Below are positions 8,651-17,514 of a DNA stretch of 64,000 nucleotides, in pieces. Positions within the stretch are counted from its first letter, which is position 1; every line of letters begins with the position of its first letter. Origin of the DNA: Burkholderia sp. H160 (lineage in GTDB: Bacteria > Pseudomonadota > Gammaproteobacteria > Burkholderiales > Burkholderiaceae); the NCBI GenBank assembly GCA_000173575.1, contig ABYL01000003.1:1-64000 (forward strand), given 5' to 3'. Under the pieces are notes generated by a model. It saw only the letters and a program-made list of their open reading frames with translations, made no database searches and was not told the origin of the DNA. Position numbers and translations under genes: made by a program.

Positions 8651-10270
8651 ATGAGCACTATTCAAAATCCAGTTCTGCGCGGCTTCAACCCCGATCCGTG
8701 CGTATGCCGCGGCAAGGACGCATGGTATATCGCGGTGTCAACGTTCGAATGGTATCCGGGTGTTCTCATTTACGAATCTAAAGATTTCGTCAACTGGGAA
8801 CTCAAGGCCACGCCTCTGGACAGGCTATCTCAATTAAACCTGATCGGAGAGCAGCCTTCGGGAGGCATATGGGCGCCCGCGCTGTCCTATCACGACGGTC
8901 TTTACTGGCTCGTCTATACCGACACCAAGGCGTGGAAAGGCGAGCAGAAGATCTCCCCGCTGCGTGACATGCACAACTACCTCGTGACCGCCCCGGACAT
9001 CACCGGACCCTGGTCGGAGCCCGTGCACCTCATGTCGGGCGGATATGACCCATCACTGTTCCACGACGAATCTGGCAAAAAGTGGTTGGCCTATATCCGG
9101 CGCGATTTCAGGGGTATCTACGAGGATCTTTTCGCGGGCATCATTCTGCGCGAATACTCGGTGCAGGAAAGGAAGCTGATCGGAGAAGAACGTGTCATCT
9201 ATAAGGGCGCGAATCTGAAGACCGATTACTTCATGAAATGTCAGATCTACGAAGCGCCGCATTTGCTGAAGAGGGGAGGCTGGTACTACCTGATCACGGC
9301 GGAAGGCGGCACGGGCTATACGCATGCGACGTGTGTCTCGAGGTCCCGCGATATTTTCGGCCCGTACGAGCTCCATCCTGACACGCCGATGCTCACGTCG
9401 CGCGACGTAAACGGACGAATCCAGCGGACCGGCCACGGCAATCTGGTCGAGGGACCCCACGGCCAGTGGTACATGACCTACCTCGGATCGAGACCAATCG
9501 ATGCGCACACGAAGCGCTCACCACTAGGTCGAGAGACCTGCATCGCACCGATCGAATGGCATCCCGACTGGCCGCGCCTCGCCAGCGGCGGAGTGGTTCC
9601 CGCCGAATCTTTTGCGATCGACTCGGACATCGAGCAAAGGCTCGACAGCAGTTGGGCGGTCGATTTTGGACAAGGTGCGGCGCTGCCCCTGGAGATGCAG
9701 AGTCTGCGAATTCCCATTGGCGAGGACTGGTGCAATCTTCACGAGCGTCCGGGCTATCTGCGAATCCGGGGCCAGGAGTCGCCGACTTCGCGGTTCCATC
9801 AAAGCCTGCTGGCCTGCCGCATCCGTGACTGGCAGTTCGAAGTCGAAACGGTGCTGGAATTTTCGCCCAAGTCATATCTGCATATGGCTGGGCTCATGGC
9901 GCGCTACGACGAGAACACTTTCTACTATCTGTTCGTCACCCGCGACGATGACGGCACAAAGATACTGTCCTACATGGAGATGGATGCCGGCAGCTTCGCC
10001 TACAGCAATCGACTCGCGACGCTGCCAGAAGCCTCCGGCATCGGCCTGCGGGTTCGCGTCGTGGACGCGAAACTGCGCTTCTTCTATCGCGCGACGGATG
10101 GCGACTGGAAGGACCTCGGACTGGAAAAGGATTTCACCAAACTGAGTGACGAATATGCAACCCCCATCGGCTTCACGGGGGCTTTTGCGGGTATCACCGT
10201 CAATGACATGCTTGGTTTTCGCGAGCCTGCGGATTTCAGGTCGTTCTCCTACCGCCAACTGACCGGCTAG
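8651..10270 (+). CDS. Glycoside hydrolase family 43 (beta-xylosidase / arabinofuranosidase type)
   Basis: A 539-residue protein with a five-bladed GH43 propeller (about 1-320) and a C-terminal beta-sandwich (about 340-535), the layout of GH43 beta-xylosidases. The N-terminal NPVLRGFNPDPCVCR provides the catalytic-base Asp of the NPDP motif, and later acidic residues (GGYDPSLF, QIYEAPHL) match the other two catalytic positions. There is no signal peptide, so it probably acts on imported xylo- or arabino-oligosaccharides in the cytoplasm. The MFS gene 48 bases downstream probably imports the substrate. Confidence 0.85.
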   Translation: MSTIQNPVLRGFNPDPCVCRGKDAWYIAVSTFEWYPGVLIYESKDFVNWELKATPLDRLSQLNLIGEQPSGGIWAPALSYHDGLYWLVYTDTKAWKGEQKISPLRDMHNYLVTAPDITGPWSEPVHLMSGGYDPSLFHDESGKKWLAYIRRDFRGIYEDLFAGIILREYSVQERKLIGEERVIYKGANLKTDYFMKCQIYEAPHLLKRGGWYYLITAEGGTGYTHATCVSRSRDIFGPYELHPDTPMLTSRDVNGRIQRTGHGNLVEGPHGQWYMTYLGSRPIDAHTKRSPLGRETCIAPIEWHPDWPRLASGGVVPAESFAIDSDIEQRLDSSWAVDFGQGAALPLEMQSLRIPIGEDWCNLHERPGYLRIRGQESPTSRFHQSLLACRIRDWQFEVETVLEFSPKSYLHMAGLMARYDENTFYYLFVTRDDDGTKILSYMEMDAGSFAYSNRLATLPEASGIGLRVRVVDAKLRFFYRATDGDWKDLGLEKDFTKLSDEYATPIGFTGAFAGITVNDMLGFREPADFRSFSYRQLTG

Positions 10271-10318
10271 AGATCGGGTTTCGTTTCATTGCTGTCGTTT
10301 GATAATAAGGAAGACCTC

Positions 10319-11617
10319 ATGCGCTTTCGTTGGAGACACCGCTATCTCGTGCTGCTGATCCTGTTTGCGATCTATCTGCTCTGTTACATGGACAGAATGA
10401 TCATGGCAGCGGCTATTCCATTCATTGCGTCCGAGTTTCATCTGTCGGCGATGGAAATGGGGGGAATTCTCAGTGCGTTCTTCTTCAGCTACGCGCTATG
10501 TCAGATTCCGGCTGGCCTGCTCGCAGACAGGTTCGGCCCACGGCTGATGACGACAATCGGCATCACGTGGTGGACGATTTTCACAGCGCTCACTGGACTG
10601 TGCAATTCGCTCGGCTTGATGCTGGTGGTGCGGGTCGCGTTCGGCGTCGGCGAAGCGCTCTTTCCGCCGGCCGCGTTCAAGGCACTGTCGGCATGGTTTC
10701 CAAAGCGCGAAGTGGGGCGGGCGACTGGGCTGATGATGACCACCAATGCCCTCGGACCCGCTCTGGCGCCGCTGTTCGTGGCGGCCGTCATGGCCGTGTG
10801 GGGATGGCGCGCCATTTTCACGAGTCTGTTCATACCCGGCATCGCGATGGCTGTATTCGGCTGGATCTACATCAGAAACAGCCCGAATCAAAGCAAGCAC
10901 GTTTCGGAAATCGAATTAGAGGAAATCGGCAACAGCGAAAAAACGTTGTCGACCTCGGCCGGCACGGCGGATTTTTCTGGATTGATAAAAACGCCTCTAG
11001 TCTGGTGGTGCTTTGTGACCTTGTTCGTTTTCAGCATTGCGTCGTGGGGAATCATGAGCTGGTTCCCGACCTATCTGCTGAAGGCACGCGGACTTTCGAC
11101 GGCCAGGATGGGCATTATGGCGTCGGTGCCATTTCTGGTCGGCACGATTGCCTATTGCATCACGGGCTTTCTTTCCGACAAGTTCTTCCGCAATCGCCGC
11201 GAATTGCTTGTCGTCCTCGGCTGCATCGTGGCGGCCATCTTTGCCTATCTGACGGCCCATGCCGAGACTGCGGAGACGGCGGTGTTCTATCAGACGATCG
11301 GCTACTTCTTCTCGACCATGGCCGGCTGTTCCCTGTACACCATCCCGAACGCCGCGCTGCCAAATAAGGTCGTCGGGTCGGCGATCGGCTTCGTCAATGC
11401 AGCGGGTCAGCTGGCTGGATTTCTTTCCCCGCTGATCGTCGGCTACATCCTGACCAGGACGAATAACGACTTCAATATCGTGTTCCACCTGTTCGTCGGA
11501 TGCTTTTTGCTGGCTTCGGTTTCCGCGTGGTTCATCAACACGAGGATAGACCGTAGCGACACCGACACGCAGACCGCTGGGAGAGAGGTGGCCGCGCGAA
11601 ATCAGACGGCGGGATGA
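10319..11617 (+). CDS. MFS transporter, likely glycoside or sugar-acid uptake
   Basis: A 432-residue major facilitator protein with 12 hydrophobic segments and the inter-helix 2-3 motif (GLLADRFGPR), resembling the anion:cation symporter branch. The ATG at 10319 follows AAGGAAG; the upstream alternative at 10289 lacks such a site. It is co-directional with the GH43 gene and probably imports its oligosaccharide substrate, though the substrate cannot be read from sequence. A hairpin at 11669-11689 with a short T-run follows the gene. Confidence 0.85.
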   Translation: MRFRWRHRYLVLLILFAIYLLCYMDRMIMAAAIPFIASEFHLSAMEMGGILSAFFFSYALCQIPAGLLADRFGPRLMTTIGITWWTIFTALTGLCNSLGLMLVVRVAFGVGEALFPPAAFKALSAWFPKREVGRATGLMMTTNALGPALAPLFVAAVMAVWGWRAIFTSLFIPGIAMAVFGWIYIRNSPNQSKHVSEIELEEIGNSEKTLSTSAGTADFSGLIKTPLVWWCFVTLFVFSIASWGIMSWFPTYLLKARGLSTARMGIMASVPFLVGTIAYCITGFLSDKFFRNRRELLVVLGCIVAAIFAYLTAHAETAETAVFYQTIGYFFSTMAGCSLYTIPNAALPNKVVGSAIGFVNAAGQLAGFLSPLIVGYILTRTNNDFNIVFHLFVGCFLLASVSAWFINTRIDRSDTDTQTAGREVAARNQTAG

Positions 11618-11668
11618 GTCATGCGCGGATGCGGTGCGGGTGACTCTGATGCCGCCACAGCATGATGG

Positions 11669-11694
11669 GGCGACGAGCACTTCGTCGCCTTTAT
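11669..11694 (+). terminator. Probable rho-independent terminator after the GH43-MFS operon
   Basis: GGCGACGA (11669-11676) and TCGTCGCC (11682-11689) form a perfect 8-bp stem with a 5-base loop, followed by TTTAT. It lies between convergent genes, 51 bases after the MFS stop. The T-run is short. Confidence 0.5.
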
Positions 11695-11742
11695 CCGCCA
11701 ATTTCGCGAGGCTTTGTCAGGCAAACGCTGCTAGCACGGGCG

Positions 11743-12330
11743 TCAGATTTTCAGTCGGGAAACCTTTGTGCCGGCAAGTGACACATCTGCCATCAGACCG
11801 GCGTTGGTCAACACGATCGCCACGACGGGCGCGGTGGCCGTTGTCGTATCGATCTGTCCGTTCGCTCCGACCTTCAGGAGCGCGACTGAGCCTTCGCCAC
11901 CGACCGACCAGCCTTTGGAATTGCGGAAGCTCTCTAGCGCATCATGCGTCATGAACAGGAAGATCATGGCCTTCGACTGTGCACCCGCCTGCAAGCCGAA
12001 TGAGGCCGCTGCCGTGCTGTAGTAGCCGACTGACTTCCCTCCTACCCGTAACGCACCTTGGCCGTATTCGCCACCCGCAACGAAGCCGGCCTTGATCACG
12101 GACGGGAACACGAGCACGCCGTTCGCCTTGGAGACGAGTTCTTTCGAACCGCCGACCGTTTCAAATAAGCGTGTCAAAGTCTCGTTCACCTTGGCATCAA
12201 TTTCATGACGCTTCGCTGCGTTGGACTCAGCGGCCACCGCGACACTCATCGTCGCCGGCGATCCGTTGAGCGTCAAGCCTGCGGCCGCGATCATCGCCGC
12301 ACCTGTTCGTAAGAAGTTTCTCCTGCGCAT
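11743..12330 (-). CDS. YSC84/Ysc84-type lipid-binding protein, exported
   Basis: A 195-residue protein. A twin-arginine-like start (MRRRNFLRTG) and hydrophobic segment predict export, and the remainder matches the YSC84 domain (FPSVIKAGFVAGGEYGQGAL; GGEGSVALLKVGANG), which binds phosphoinositides in eukaryotes and occurs in many Burkholderia envelope proteins. Function in bacteria is unclear. The ATG at 12330 is preceded by GGAGGCAACC, better than the longer reading from 12399. An inverted repeat at 12454-12467 lies upstream. Confidence 0.8.
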   Translation of the reverse strand: MRRRNFLRTGAAMIAAAGLTLNGSPATMSVAVAAESNAAKRHEIDAKVNETLTRLFETVGGSKELVSKANGVLVFPSVIKAGFVAGGEYGQGALRVGGKSVGYYSTAAASFGLQAGAQSKAMIFLFMTHDALESFRNSKGWSVGGEGSVALLKVGANGQIDTTTATAPVVAIVLTNAGLMADVSLAGTKVSRLKI

Positions 12331-12453
12331 GGTTGCCTCCGTCATGGTTGATGGTCGAACCCGTGAGACTGCACCGGAAAGCGTGCTGCCAGTCATCAAC
12401 TAATCGTAGAAGATGACGGCAATATTGTATGTAAGGGACGGCAGGGCGGGGTG

Positions 12454-12467
12454 TTGACGTGCGTCAA
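12454..12467. promoter_or_regulatory. Inverted repeat TTGACG-TG-CGTCAA upstream of the YSC84 gene
   Basis: Perfect 6-2-6 inverted repeat about 125 bases upstream of the YSC84 start, in a non-coding gap of about 270 bases. It could be an operator, or its TTGACG half could serve as a -35 element. No regulator is adjacent. Confidence 0.3.
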
Positions 12468-12597
12468 TTCTTGCGATCATGTCGGCGCGACCTTTTGATT
12501 CGCCGTGGCCGGCGCACCAGAGACGAATACGCCGAATGTGAAGTGCCGTTAGGGATCGACGCCAGGCTCCACCGCCTGCGCCCGTTGCGATGACACA

Positions 12598-13680
12598 TCA
12601 GCGTCGCGCGGCGTCGCCTTTGACACCGACCATCAACGCGATCCCGCTAAGCACAAGCAGCCCCGCAAGAAGATAAACAGCAAGATCCATGCTGCCCGTC
12701 GTAGTACGGGTCTGACCGATCACCCAGGGGCTAACGATGCCGCTGGTAATACCGATGCTGCTGATCAACGCAATGCCCGACGCAGCCGCTTTACCGGACA
12801 AATAGCTGGTAGGAACCGCCCAGAAGATCGGCAGCGCCGCGAAGATCAACACAGCAGCCAGCGACAAAATCGCCAACATCGCCGGAAAACTGCTCAGATG
12901 CAGCGTGAGCGCCGCAAGCGCAAGACCCCCACCCACTGTACAGAACGCGAAATGCTTACGCCGTTCCCCGGTTCGATCCGAGCGGCGCGCAATCAGAATC
13001 AGACCCACCGCGCCGATGGCATTCGGCACCACCGTATAAAGACTGACCGCCACGACATCCTGAACGCCGAAATCGCGGATCATCAACGGCATCCAGAAGT
13101 TGAGCGTCAGCGAGGCACAGGTCAGCGAAAAATAGATGAACGCGAACAGATAGACGCGCGGATTGAGCAACGCGGCAGCGAAGCTGCGACCGTCGTGCCT
13201 GCTGTCTTTCGCCTGGCCTTGTGCGCAAAGCGCGACGAGCCGGTCCTTTTCAGCCTGCGTGAGCCAGCTCGCGTCGTGAGGCTTGTCGACCAGAAAGCGC
13301 CAGGTGAGCAAGGCGAGGATCACAGCCGGAGCGCCTTCGATTGCAAACATCCACTGCCAGCCGAACAGGTTCAGCACACCGCTCATATCACGCATGATCC
13401 AGCCGGAGAACAGTCCACCGAGCACACCCGCGACCGCCACGCCCGCGAAGAACACCGAGATCACGGCGGCGCGCCGGTTGGCGGGAAACCAGTGGGTCAG
13501 ATACAGCACGATGCCAGGGAAAAAGCCCGCCTCGAACACGCCCAGCATGAAGCGCAGCACGTAAAAGTGCGCGGGCTTCGACACGAACATCATGCACATC
13601 GACGCAATGCCCCATAGCAGCATGATCCGCATGAAGGTTTTGCGCGCGCCGTATTTGGCCAAGAGGATGTTGCTTGGCAC
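12598..13680 (-). pseudogene. MFS transporter, C-terminal part (gene split by integrated element)
   Basis: About 359 codons of an anion:cation-symporter-type MFS protein, starting inside the motif PSNILLAKYGARKTF at the left end of the integrated element. The missing N-terminus is at 22594-22839. Joining codon 82 of that fragment (GTG, 22596-22594) to this one keeps frame and restores YVLCEVPSNILLAKYG, the classical helix 2-3 sequence of this family, giving about 441 residues. An ATG four codons into the element could start a truncated product, but it lacks the first transmembrane helices. Confidence 0.85.
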
Positions 13681-13706
13681 GACGAACAACACTGGAAATA
13701 TACTCC
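13678..13706. other. Left attachment junction of the integrated element
   Basis: The MFS coding frame stops being MFS-like after CAC at 13678-13680, the core shared with the right junction at 22594-22596. Element sequence runs rightward from 13681 and carries the arm AATATACT (13693-13700), which pairs with AGTATAT at the other end to form the attP palindrome. Large serine integrases use such short cores with palindromic arms. Confidence 0.75.
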
Positions 13707-13877
13707 GTGTCGAGCCGTGAAAAACGGGGCTGCAGGTGGTTCACACCGCCGCCGATGTGCAGATAAGGGATACGCAATGCGAACGGCGCTGCGTCCGGAT
13801 TCGAGCGCCTGCCGGGTGGATTGGGGGCGCCGTCACACTCAGGCTTATGAGGCGGCGTCCGGGCACATTTGGACATT

Positions 13878-13902
13878 GCGCCGACACCCCGGACGTCGGC
13901 GC
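13878..13902. terminator. Hairpin in the 252-base non-coding end of the element
   Basis: GCGCCGAC (13878-13885) and GTCGGCGC (13895-13902) form a perfect 8-bp stem with a 9-base loop, 31 bases beyond the stop of the leftward cargo gene. No T-run follows. The rest of 13681-13932 shows no convincing gene; frames that read through it cross the att junction. Confidence 0.35.
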
Positions 13903-13932
13903 CTCGTCAGATAGCAGACATCGATGAATGGA

Positions 13933-14580
13933 TCACGTTTCGTTTTCGTGAGACCACCGCTGTATCGTCTCGCGAGTGGTTATCGGATCCATCAACGCAT
14001 TCCCCCATTTCGCTATTTCCTCAAGCACCTCCCTTGTTTCCGAAAATGCGAATAAGCAATCGATGCTGCGGAGACCTTCATTTTCAAGCCAGACTGGTAC
14101 CGTTGCACCTTCAAGGATTTGGCCATTTTCTATCCGTGACTCGACGTGCTTCATCGCGTTGTAAATAGCATTTAGACGTTCGGCCTGAGATCCATCGCCC
14201 TTTTCGAACATTTTTATATCCAAGGGCTTTGCGAGTAGCTGATACGCGTGCCAAGACTGCCCTACGAAAGCTTCCCAGTGAGACAGAGCGTCAACGTATT
14301 TGGACGCAGATTGACGGTCGCCCTCCAAGAACGCAAGCGTAAGGTCACGTGCACGTGCATGCTCAGCAAATGCTTGGCGACCTCTGCGTAGGAAGTTGAA
14401 AACATACGTCTGAAAAGGCTGAGCGAATTTTCCGCGGAGGGTGGAATTGAGAAAAAAGTTTGCAATCCAGTGTTCAGCTTGTCCAGCTAAAACGGAACCA
14501 TCCGGAATGTCCGCTTTATCGAACTTGCCAATGCCGGGCGCTAGACCTTGCTCTAATGCGTACCAAGTGAACCTTGCCAT
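13933..14580 (-). CDS. Cargo protein of unknown function
   Basis: A 215-residue soluble, helix-rich protein that I cannot assign. It is visibly more A/T-rich than the rest of the element and sits alone at the end distal to the integrase, the usual place for satellite or island cargo. The segment RLNAIYNAMKHVESRI (about residues 134-149) is reminiscent of NxxKH motifs in HEPN-like proteins, but this is weak. The ATG at 14580 follows AAGGATT, and an inverted repeat (GATAGT...ACTATC, 14610-14633) and AT-rich bases upstream suggest its own promoter. A defence or host-interaction role is inference from position only. Confidence 0.7.
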   Translation of the reverse strand: MARFTWYALEQGLAPGIGKFDKADIPDGSVLAGQAEHWIANFFLNSTLRGKFAQPFQTYVFNFLRRGRQAFAEHARARDLTLAFLEGDRQSASKYVDALSHWEAFVGQSWHAYQLLAKPLDIKMFEKGDGSQAERLNAIYNAMKHVESRIENGQILEGATVPVWLENEGLRSIDCLFAFSETREVLEEIAKWGNALMDPITTRETIQRWSHENET

Positions 14581-14682
14581 TATTAGTTAATCCTTGTGAG
14601 GGCATAGTAGATAGTATGCATCGAAAGACTATCGACTGTGAAAGCACGCAAAGCAGGATCGTTCGCGCTACGTGATCGAAGC

Positions 14683-14955
14683 TCAAACGTCGCCGTGCCC
14701 GAAAATCCTGCGTACCAGTCCGACACCCAGCTGCGGCTCCAGACCTGCCGCGAGCCGCGCGCGCCGCTCCCGATCGAGCGTCGGCTGATCAAGCGGCGGC
14801 AAGTCGGCGGGCGGCGCGCGGCGACGTCGCAATTCTGCAAGGATCATGTCACCGCCGAGTTCCTCCGGCGACAGATTCCGCGCACGTGCGTAGGCCATCA
14901 ACTGCGCCTTCGCGCCTCGCGTGAGCCAGACGACCTGCGGTTGCCCTGTTGTCAT
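14683..14955 (-). CDS. Small phage-type hypothetical protein
   Basis: A 90-residue charged protein (MTTGQPQVVWLTRGAKAQL start) with an Arg-rich, Pro-containing C-terminal half. I do not recognise a family; the N-terminal part could be a small helical DNA- or protein-binding unit. The ATG at 14955 follows GGGGGCAGCG and is preferred over the upstream TTG. It lies between the prohead protease and the cargo gene; the 249 bases between it and the protease are GC-rich and repetitive without a clear gene. Confidence 0.5.
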   Translation of the reverse strand: MTTGQPQVVWLTRGAKAQLMAYARARNLSPEELGGDMILAELRRRRAPPADLPPLDQPTLDRERRARLAAGLEPQLGVGLVRRIFGHGDV

Positions 14956-15204
14956 CGCTGCCCCCAAAAAAAGACCGCGCTAGGAGCTTACGCCAGCGCG
15001 GCATGCAGGAACAGCCTAGCATTCAAATCGACCGCCGCTCGTCGCGATGTCGTCGGCGCGGGTCGCCGCGGGGTCGCGGCGCGGTCGGTGTCGGGTCGCC
15101 CCCCGGATCGCAATGTGCGACGTGATGAATCTATAAGGGTGCGGAGATGTCGTCCGCCCGCGATTTTTTTCCTGCCCGCCCCCCCGGGGCATGGCCGCCC
15201 ACAC

Positions 15205-15792
15205 TCAAAGCTTTACGATGCGCGCGGGAGCACGGCGCGTAAGCGAACGCAGCGCGCGATCCTCCGCCAGCATTCGCTCGACCAGTTGCTCGGCTTCGCC
15301 CATGTGGCGCGCGCCAAGAATCTTTGCGTCCGTGTTTGCCCCAATCGTCACGACCGATAATTCGACCCAACGCCAGCGCCGGTACACCTTGCCGCCTTTC
15401 TCGCGCGGCACGGTTTCCAGTGGCACGAAGCCCACGGAGACGGCGCGCACGAGTTGACTTTTGATGGCCTCCCAGGCCTCATTGCAGCGATCGCGCAGGC
15501 TGCCCGGCGTGTCGATGCGGGCAACGCGCGCGCGAAATCTGATGCCTTCGCGAGTCGGCTCTGCGGACAGCACGCTGCCGATCGGTTCCTCGCGCCGGTG
15601 TTGCCACAACAATGGCAACGGCGTTTCATACACCGCGCCCATCGATTCCAGAATGTCCGAGAAGCTGTCAACGGCTGGCGTCGTCGCGACGCCGACAATC
15701 TCGCGCAGCTCTTCGCTGGTGCTGTCAGCGCGCAGCAGCAGCAATGAGGTTGCGTGTTTGACTTCGCGGGCGGCGGGTCGGGTTGCGCTCAT
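15205..15792 (-). CDS. HK97 family prohead protease (peptidase U35/S78)
   Basis: A 195-residue capsid-maturation protease. The catalytic His is probably His65 (LLWQHRREEPIG) and the catalytic Ser Ser119 (LVRAVSVGF), followed by the conserved ELSVVTIGAN segment. Such proteases cleave scaffold and capsid N-termini inside the prohead. The ATG at 15792 sits at ideal distance from AAGGAG. The major capsid gene lies upstream in the same direction with one small gene between; phages more often encode the protease first, so the order is reversed here. Confidence 0.85.
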   Translation of the reverse strand: MSATRPAAREVKHATSLLLLRADSTSEELREIVGVATTPAVDSFSDILESMGAVYETPLPLLWQHRREEPIGSVLSAEPTREGIRFRARVARIDTPGSLRDRCNEAWEAIKSQLVRAVSVGFVPLETVPREKGGKVYRRWRWVELSVVTIGANTDAKILGARHMGEAEQLVERMLAEDRALRSLTRRAPARIVKL

Positions 15793-15808
15793 GTCATGCT
15801 CCTTCATC

Positions 15809-16099
15809 TCACTGCGGGTAGGTCACGGCGAGCGAGCGGTGCGCGCCATTGCGCAGCATCACGAGCACGACCCACTGCGTGCGTATGTCGTCCCGGTCGA
15901 CCAGCACATCATCAACGGCCACGCCGCGTTCGCTTTCGCGCAGGTCGAGCACGGCAGCGCTGATCGCGCGCACGTCGGCGGGCAGTCCTGCCAGTGAGCC
16001 GGCACGCACGGCGGCCAGTACGCCGCGCTCGAGCCGGGCGGCCTCGCGGTAGTAGTCGCGCACGGCGCGCTCGTTTTCGATGCGCTCGATCTCGCTCAT
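15809..16099 (-). CDS. Small hypothetical protein between capsid and protease genes
   Basis: A 96-residue protein, with an N-terminal charged helix (MSEIERIENERAVRDYYREA) and a hydrophobic C-terminal strand region (RTQWVVLVMLRNG). No family recognised. The ATG at 16099 has a strong AAGGAGACCGCC leader. It lies 15 bases after the major capsid stop and 16 bases before the protease start, so a head-assembly role is plausible by context only. Confidence 0.65.
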   Translation of the reverse strand: MSEIERIENERAVRDYYREAARLERGVLAAVRAGSLAGLPADVRAISAAVLDLRESERGVAVDDVLVDRDDIRTQWVVLVMLRNGAHRSLAVTYPQ

Positions 16100-16114
16100 G
16101 GCGGTCTCCTTCGA

Positions 16115-17104
16115 TCAGGCCGTGCCCTGCCAGTCGATATTGACCACGGCGGCCACGCAGCCGGGGCGGCCAATTGCCCAGTCGAGCACGCGCGTGAATC
16201 TCAGTGCGCCCATGTTGGCGGCCCACAGATCGACGTTCGAGCCGTCCGGCATGGTGAGGGTCGCCTGTTCGGACGCCGAGAATTCCGCGCCGCCGTCGAA
16301 CATGACAACGCCCGACGTGTCAGTCAACGCCAGAATCGAATCGGGCACGCCACGCGCCGCGCACAGCGGCAGGCCGCCGAGCGCGCCGCCCTGTATGGTC
16401 ACGTCTGCCGAGCCCAGTGCGTCGCCGTAGAACGCAAGCCGCACAGCGGTCCGCGTCGAGCACGCCCAGCACGAGCGCGCCAGATCGCCGCGGAATTGCG
16501 AGAGCAGCGACGCCAGATCGTTGCGGATCGCGTCGGCGCTCGTGCCGCTCGATTGCACCGTGACAGCGTCATGTGTGAGCGAAGTGGGTGCGGTGCCGCT
16601 GCCGTCATTGGCGGGGTCAAATAGCGCACTTGACTCGGCGTAGTTGATGGCCTCACCCGCGTCGTTGCCCAGCTGCCGCATGAATGTGTCACCCAGTTCT
16701 CGGCCCGCTTCGACGGTGTAGATCAGGATTCCGCCAACACTTGTGCTGCCACGCAGGCGGACGGTCTCAAAGCTCGTGCTCGTGACGGCAATCGGTTGCG
16801 CCTCATTGCGCCATGAAGCGGCGGGCGGTTCGGTCTCGCAGAGAACGGGCACGCCCGGCGCGGCTCGCCGCCACGGGCTCACGGCGGCGATCGCATTGAT
16901 GATGCTTCGCGACGGCACGCCCGCGATCAGATCGCCGAATGCGGTGGCGTCGCCGATGACGCCGGTCGTGATCGCGGTGCGCAGGATCATGGTTGCGTCC
17001 GCACCTTCGCCCCAGCGCGAATGCGCCATGTGATACGCGCCGTGAATGTTGCCCTTGCAGCGTGTCACGGCGGCCAGTGCCTGCGCGAGCGCGGTTACTT
17101 TCAT
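16115..17104 (-). CDS. HK97-fold phage major capsid protein
   Basis: A 329-residue protein resembling HK97-type major capsid proteins of Burkholderia prophages. An N-terminal segment could be the part removed by the protease. Next come ASWRNEAQPIAVTSTSFETV, matching the family's beta-strand and E-loop region, and a C-terminal P-domain/A-domain region (GGLPLCAARGVPDSILALTD). It is shorter than HK97 gp5 and has no obvious long scaffolding domain; the coiled-coil protein at 17515-18114 may supply that role. The start ATG follows AGGGAAACGTGCA. Confidence 0.85.
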   Translation of the reverse strand: MKVTALAQALAAVTRCKGNIHGAYHMAHSRWGEGADATMILRTAITTGVIGDATAFGDLIAGVPSRSIINAIAAVSPWRRAAPGVPVLCETEPPAASWRNEAQPIAVTSTSFETVRLRGSTSVGGILIYTVEAGRELGDTFMRQLGNDAGEAINYAESSALFDPANDGSGTAPTSLTHDAVTVQSSGTSADAIRNDLASLLSQFRGDLARSCWACSTRTAVRLAFYGDALGSADVTIQGGALGGLPLCAARGVPDSILALTDTSGVVMFDGGAEFSASEQATLTMPDGSNVDLWAANMGALRFTRVLDWAIGRPGCVAAVVNIDWQGTA

Positions 17105-17223
17105 TGCACGTTTCCCTGTGAGCGGATCGGCCCGCGCAGCGCGGGACCGTTCCCTACAGGATCGGCGATGGCGGGCGGAAACGCTTCACGACAGTTCGCA
17201 GGTTTTCCCGGGGTTTCTCGGCT

Positions 17224-17505
17224 TCAACCAAAGCCCAGCATGTCGGCGGCCACTTCATGCAGATCGATCAGACGGCGGTTGCTGCTGTCGCGCCGCACGG
17301 TATAGCGCAGCGTGCCCAGTTGCTCGCGCTTGCGAAAGCAGCCGGGCCTGCGGTCCTGCAGCGCCTCGGCATAGCACTCTCGCACCAGCAGATCACCGCG
17401 CACGAATCCGTGCAGTTCGTCGCGCACCTGCGCGGCCAGCCGGATCGCCAGATCGTGCACGGCGCGCTCGCGGGGAACGGTCAGCGGCGCGTCGTCGGGT
17501 TTCAT
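17224..17505 (-). CDS. Small hypothetical protein upstream of the capsid gene
   Basis: A 93-residue, Arg-rich protein (MKPDDAPLTVPRERAVHDLA start) without a recognised domain. It starts 10 bases after the coiled-coil protein's stop and belongs to the same leftward transcription unit. The charged helical composition would fit a DNA- or capsid-associated protein, but nothing specific supports this. Confidence 0.5.
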   Translation of the reverse strand: MKPDDAPLTVPRERAVHDLAIRLAAQVRDELHGFVRGDLLVRECYAEALQDRRPGCFRKREQLGTLRYTVRRDSSNRRLIDLHEVAADMLGFG

Positions 17506-17514
17506 GTTGTCGGC

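Noticed and set aside
7698-13706. 13-base sequence AAATATACTCCGT present both near mobA (7700) and at the element's left end (13692)
   Set aside because: A match of this length is expected several times by chance in 64 kb; no further similarity surrounds it.
13388-13876. Leftward frame running from the element across the att junction into the MFS gene
   Set aside because: Inside the MFS gene it is in the wrong frame relative to conserved MFS sequence; it exists only because the element inserted.
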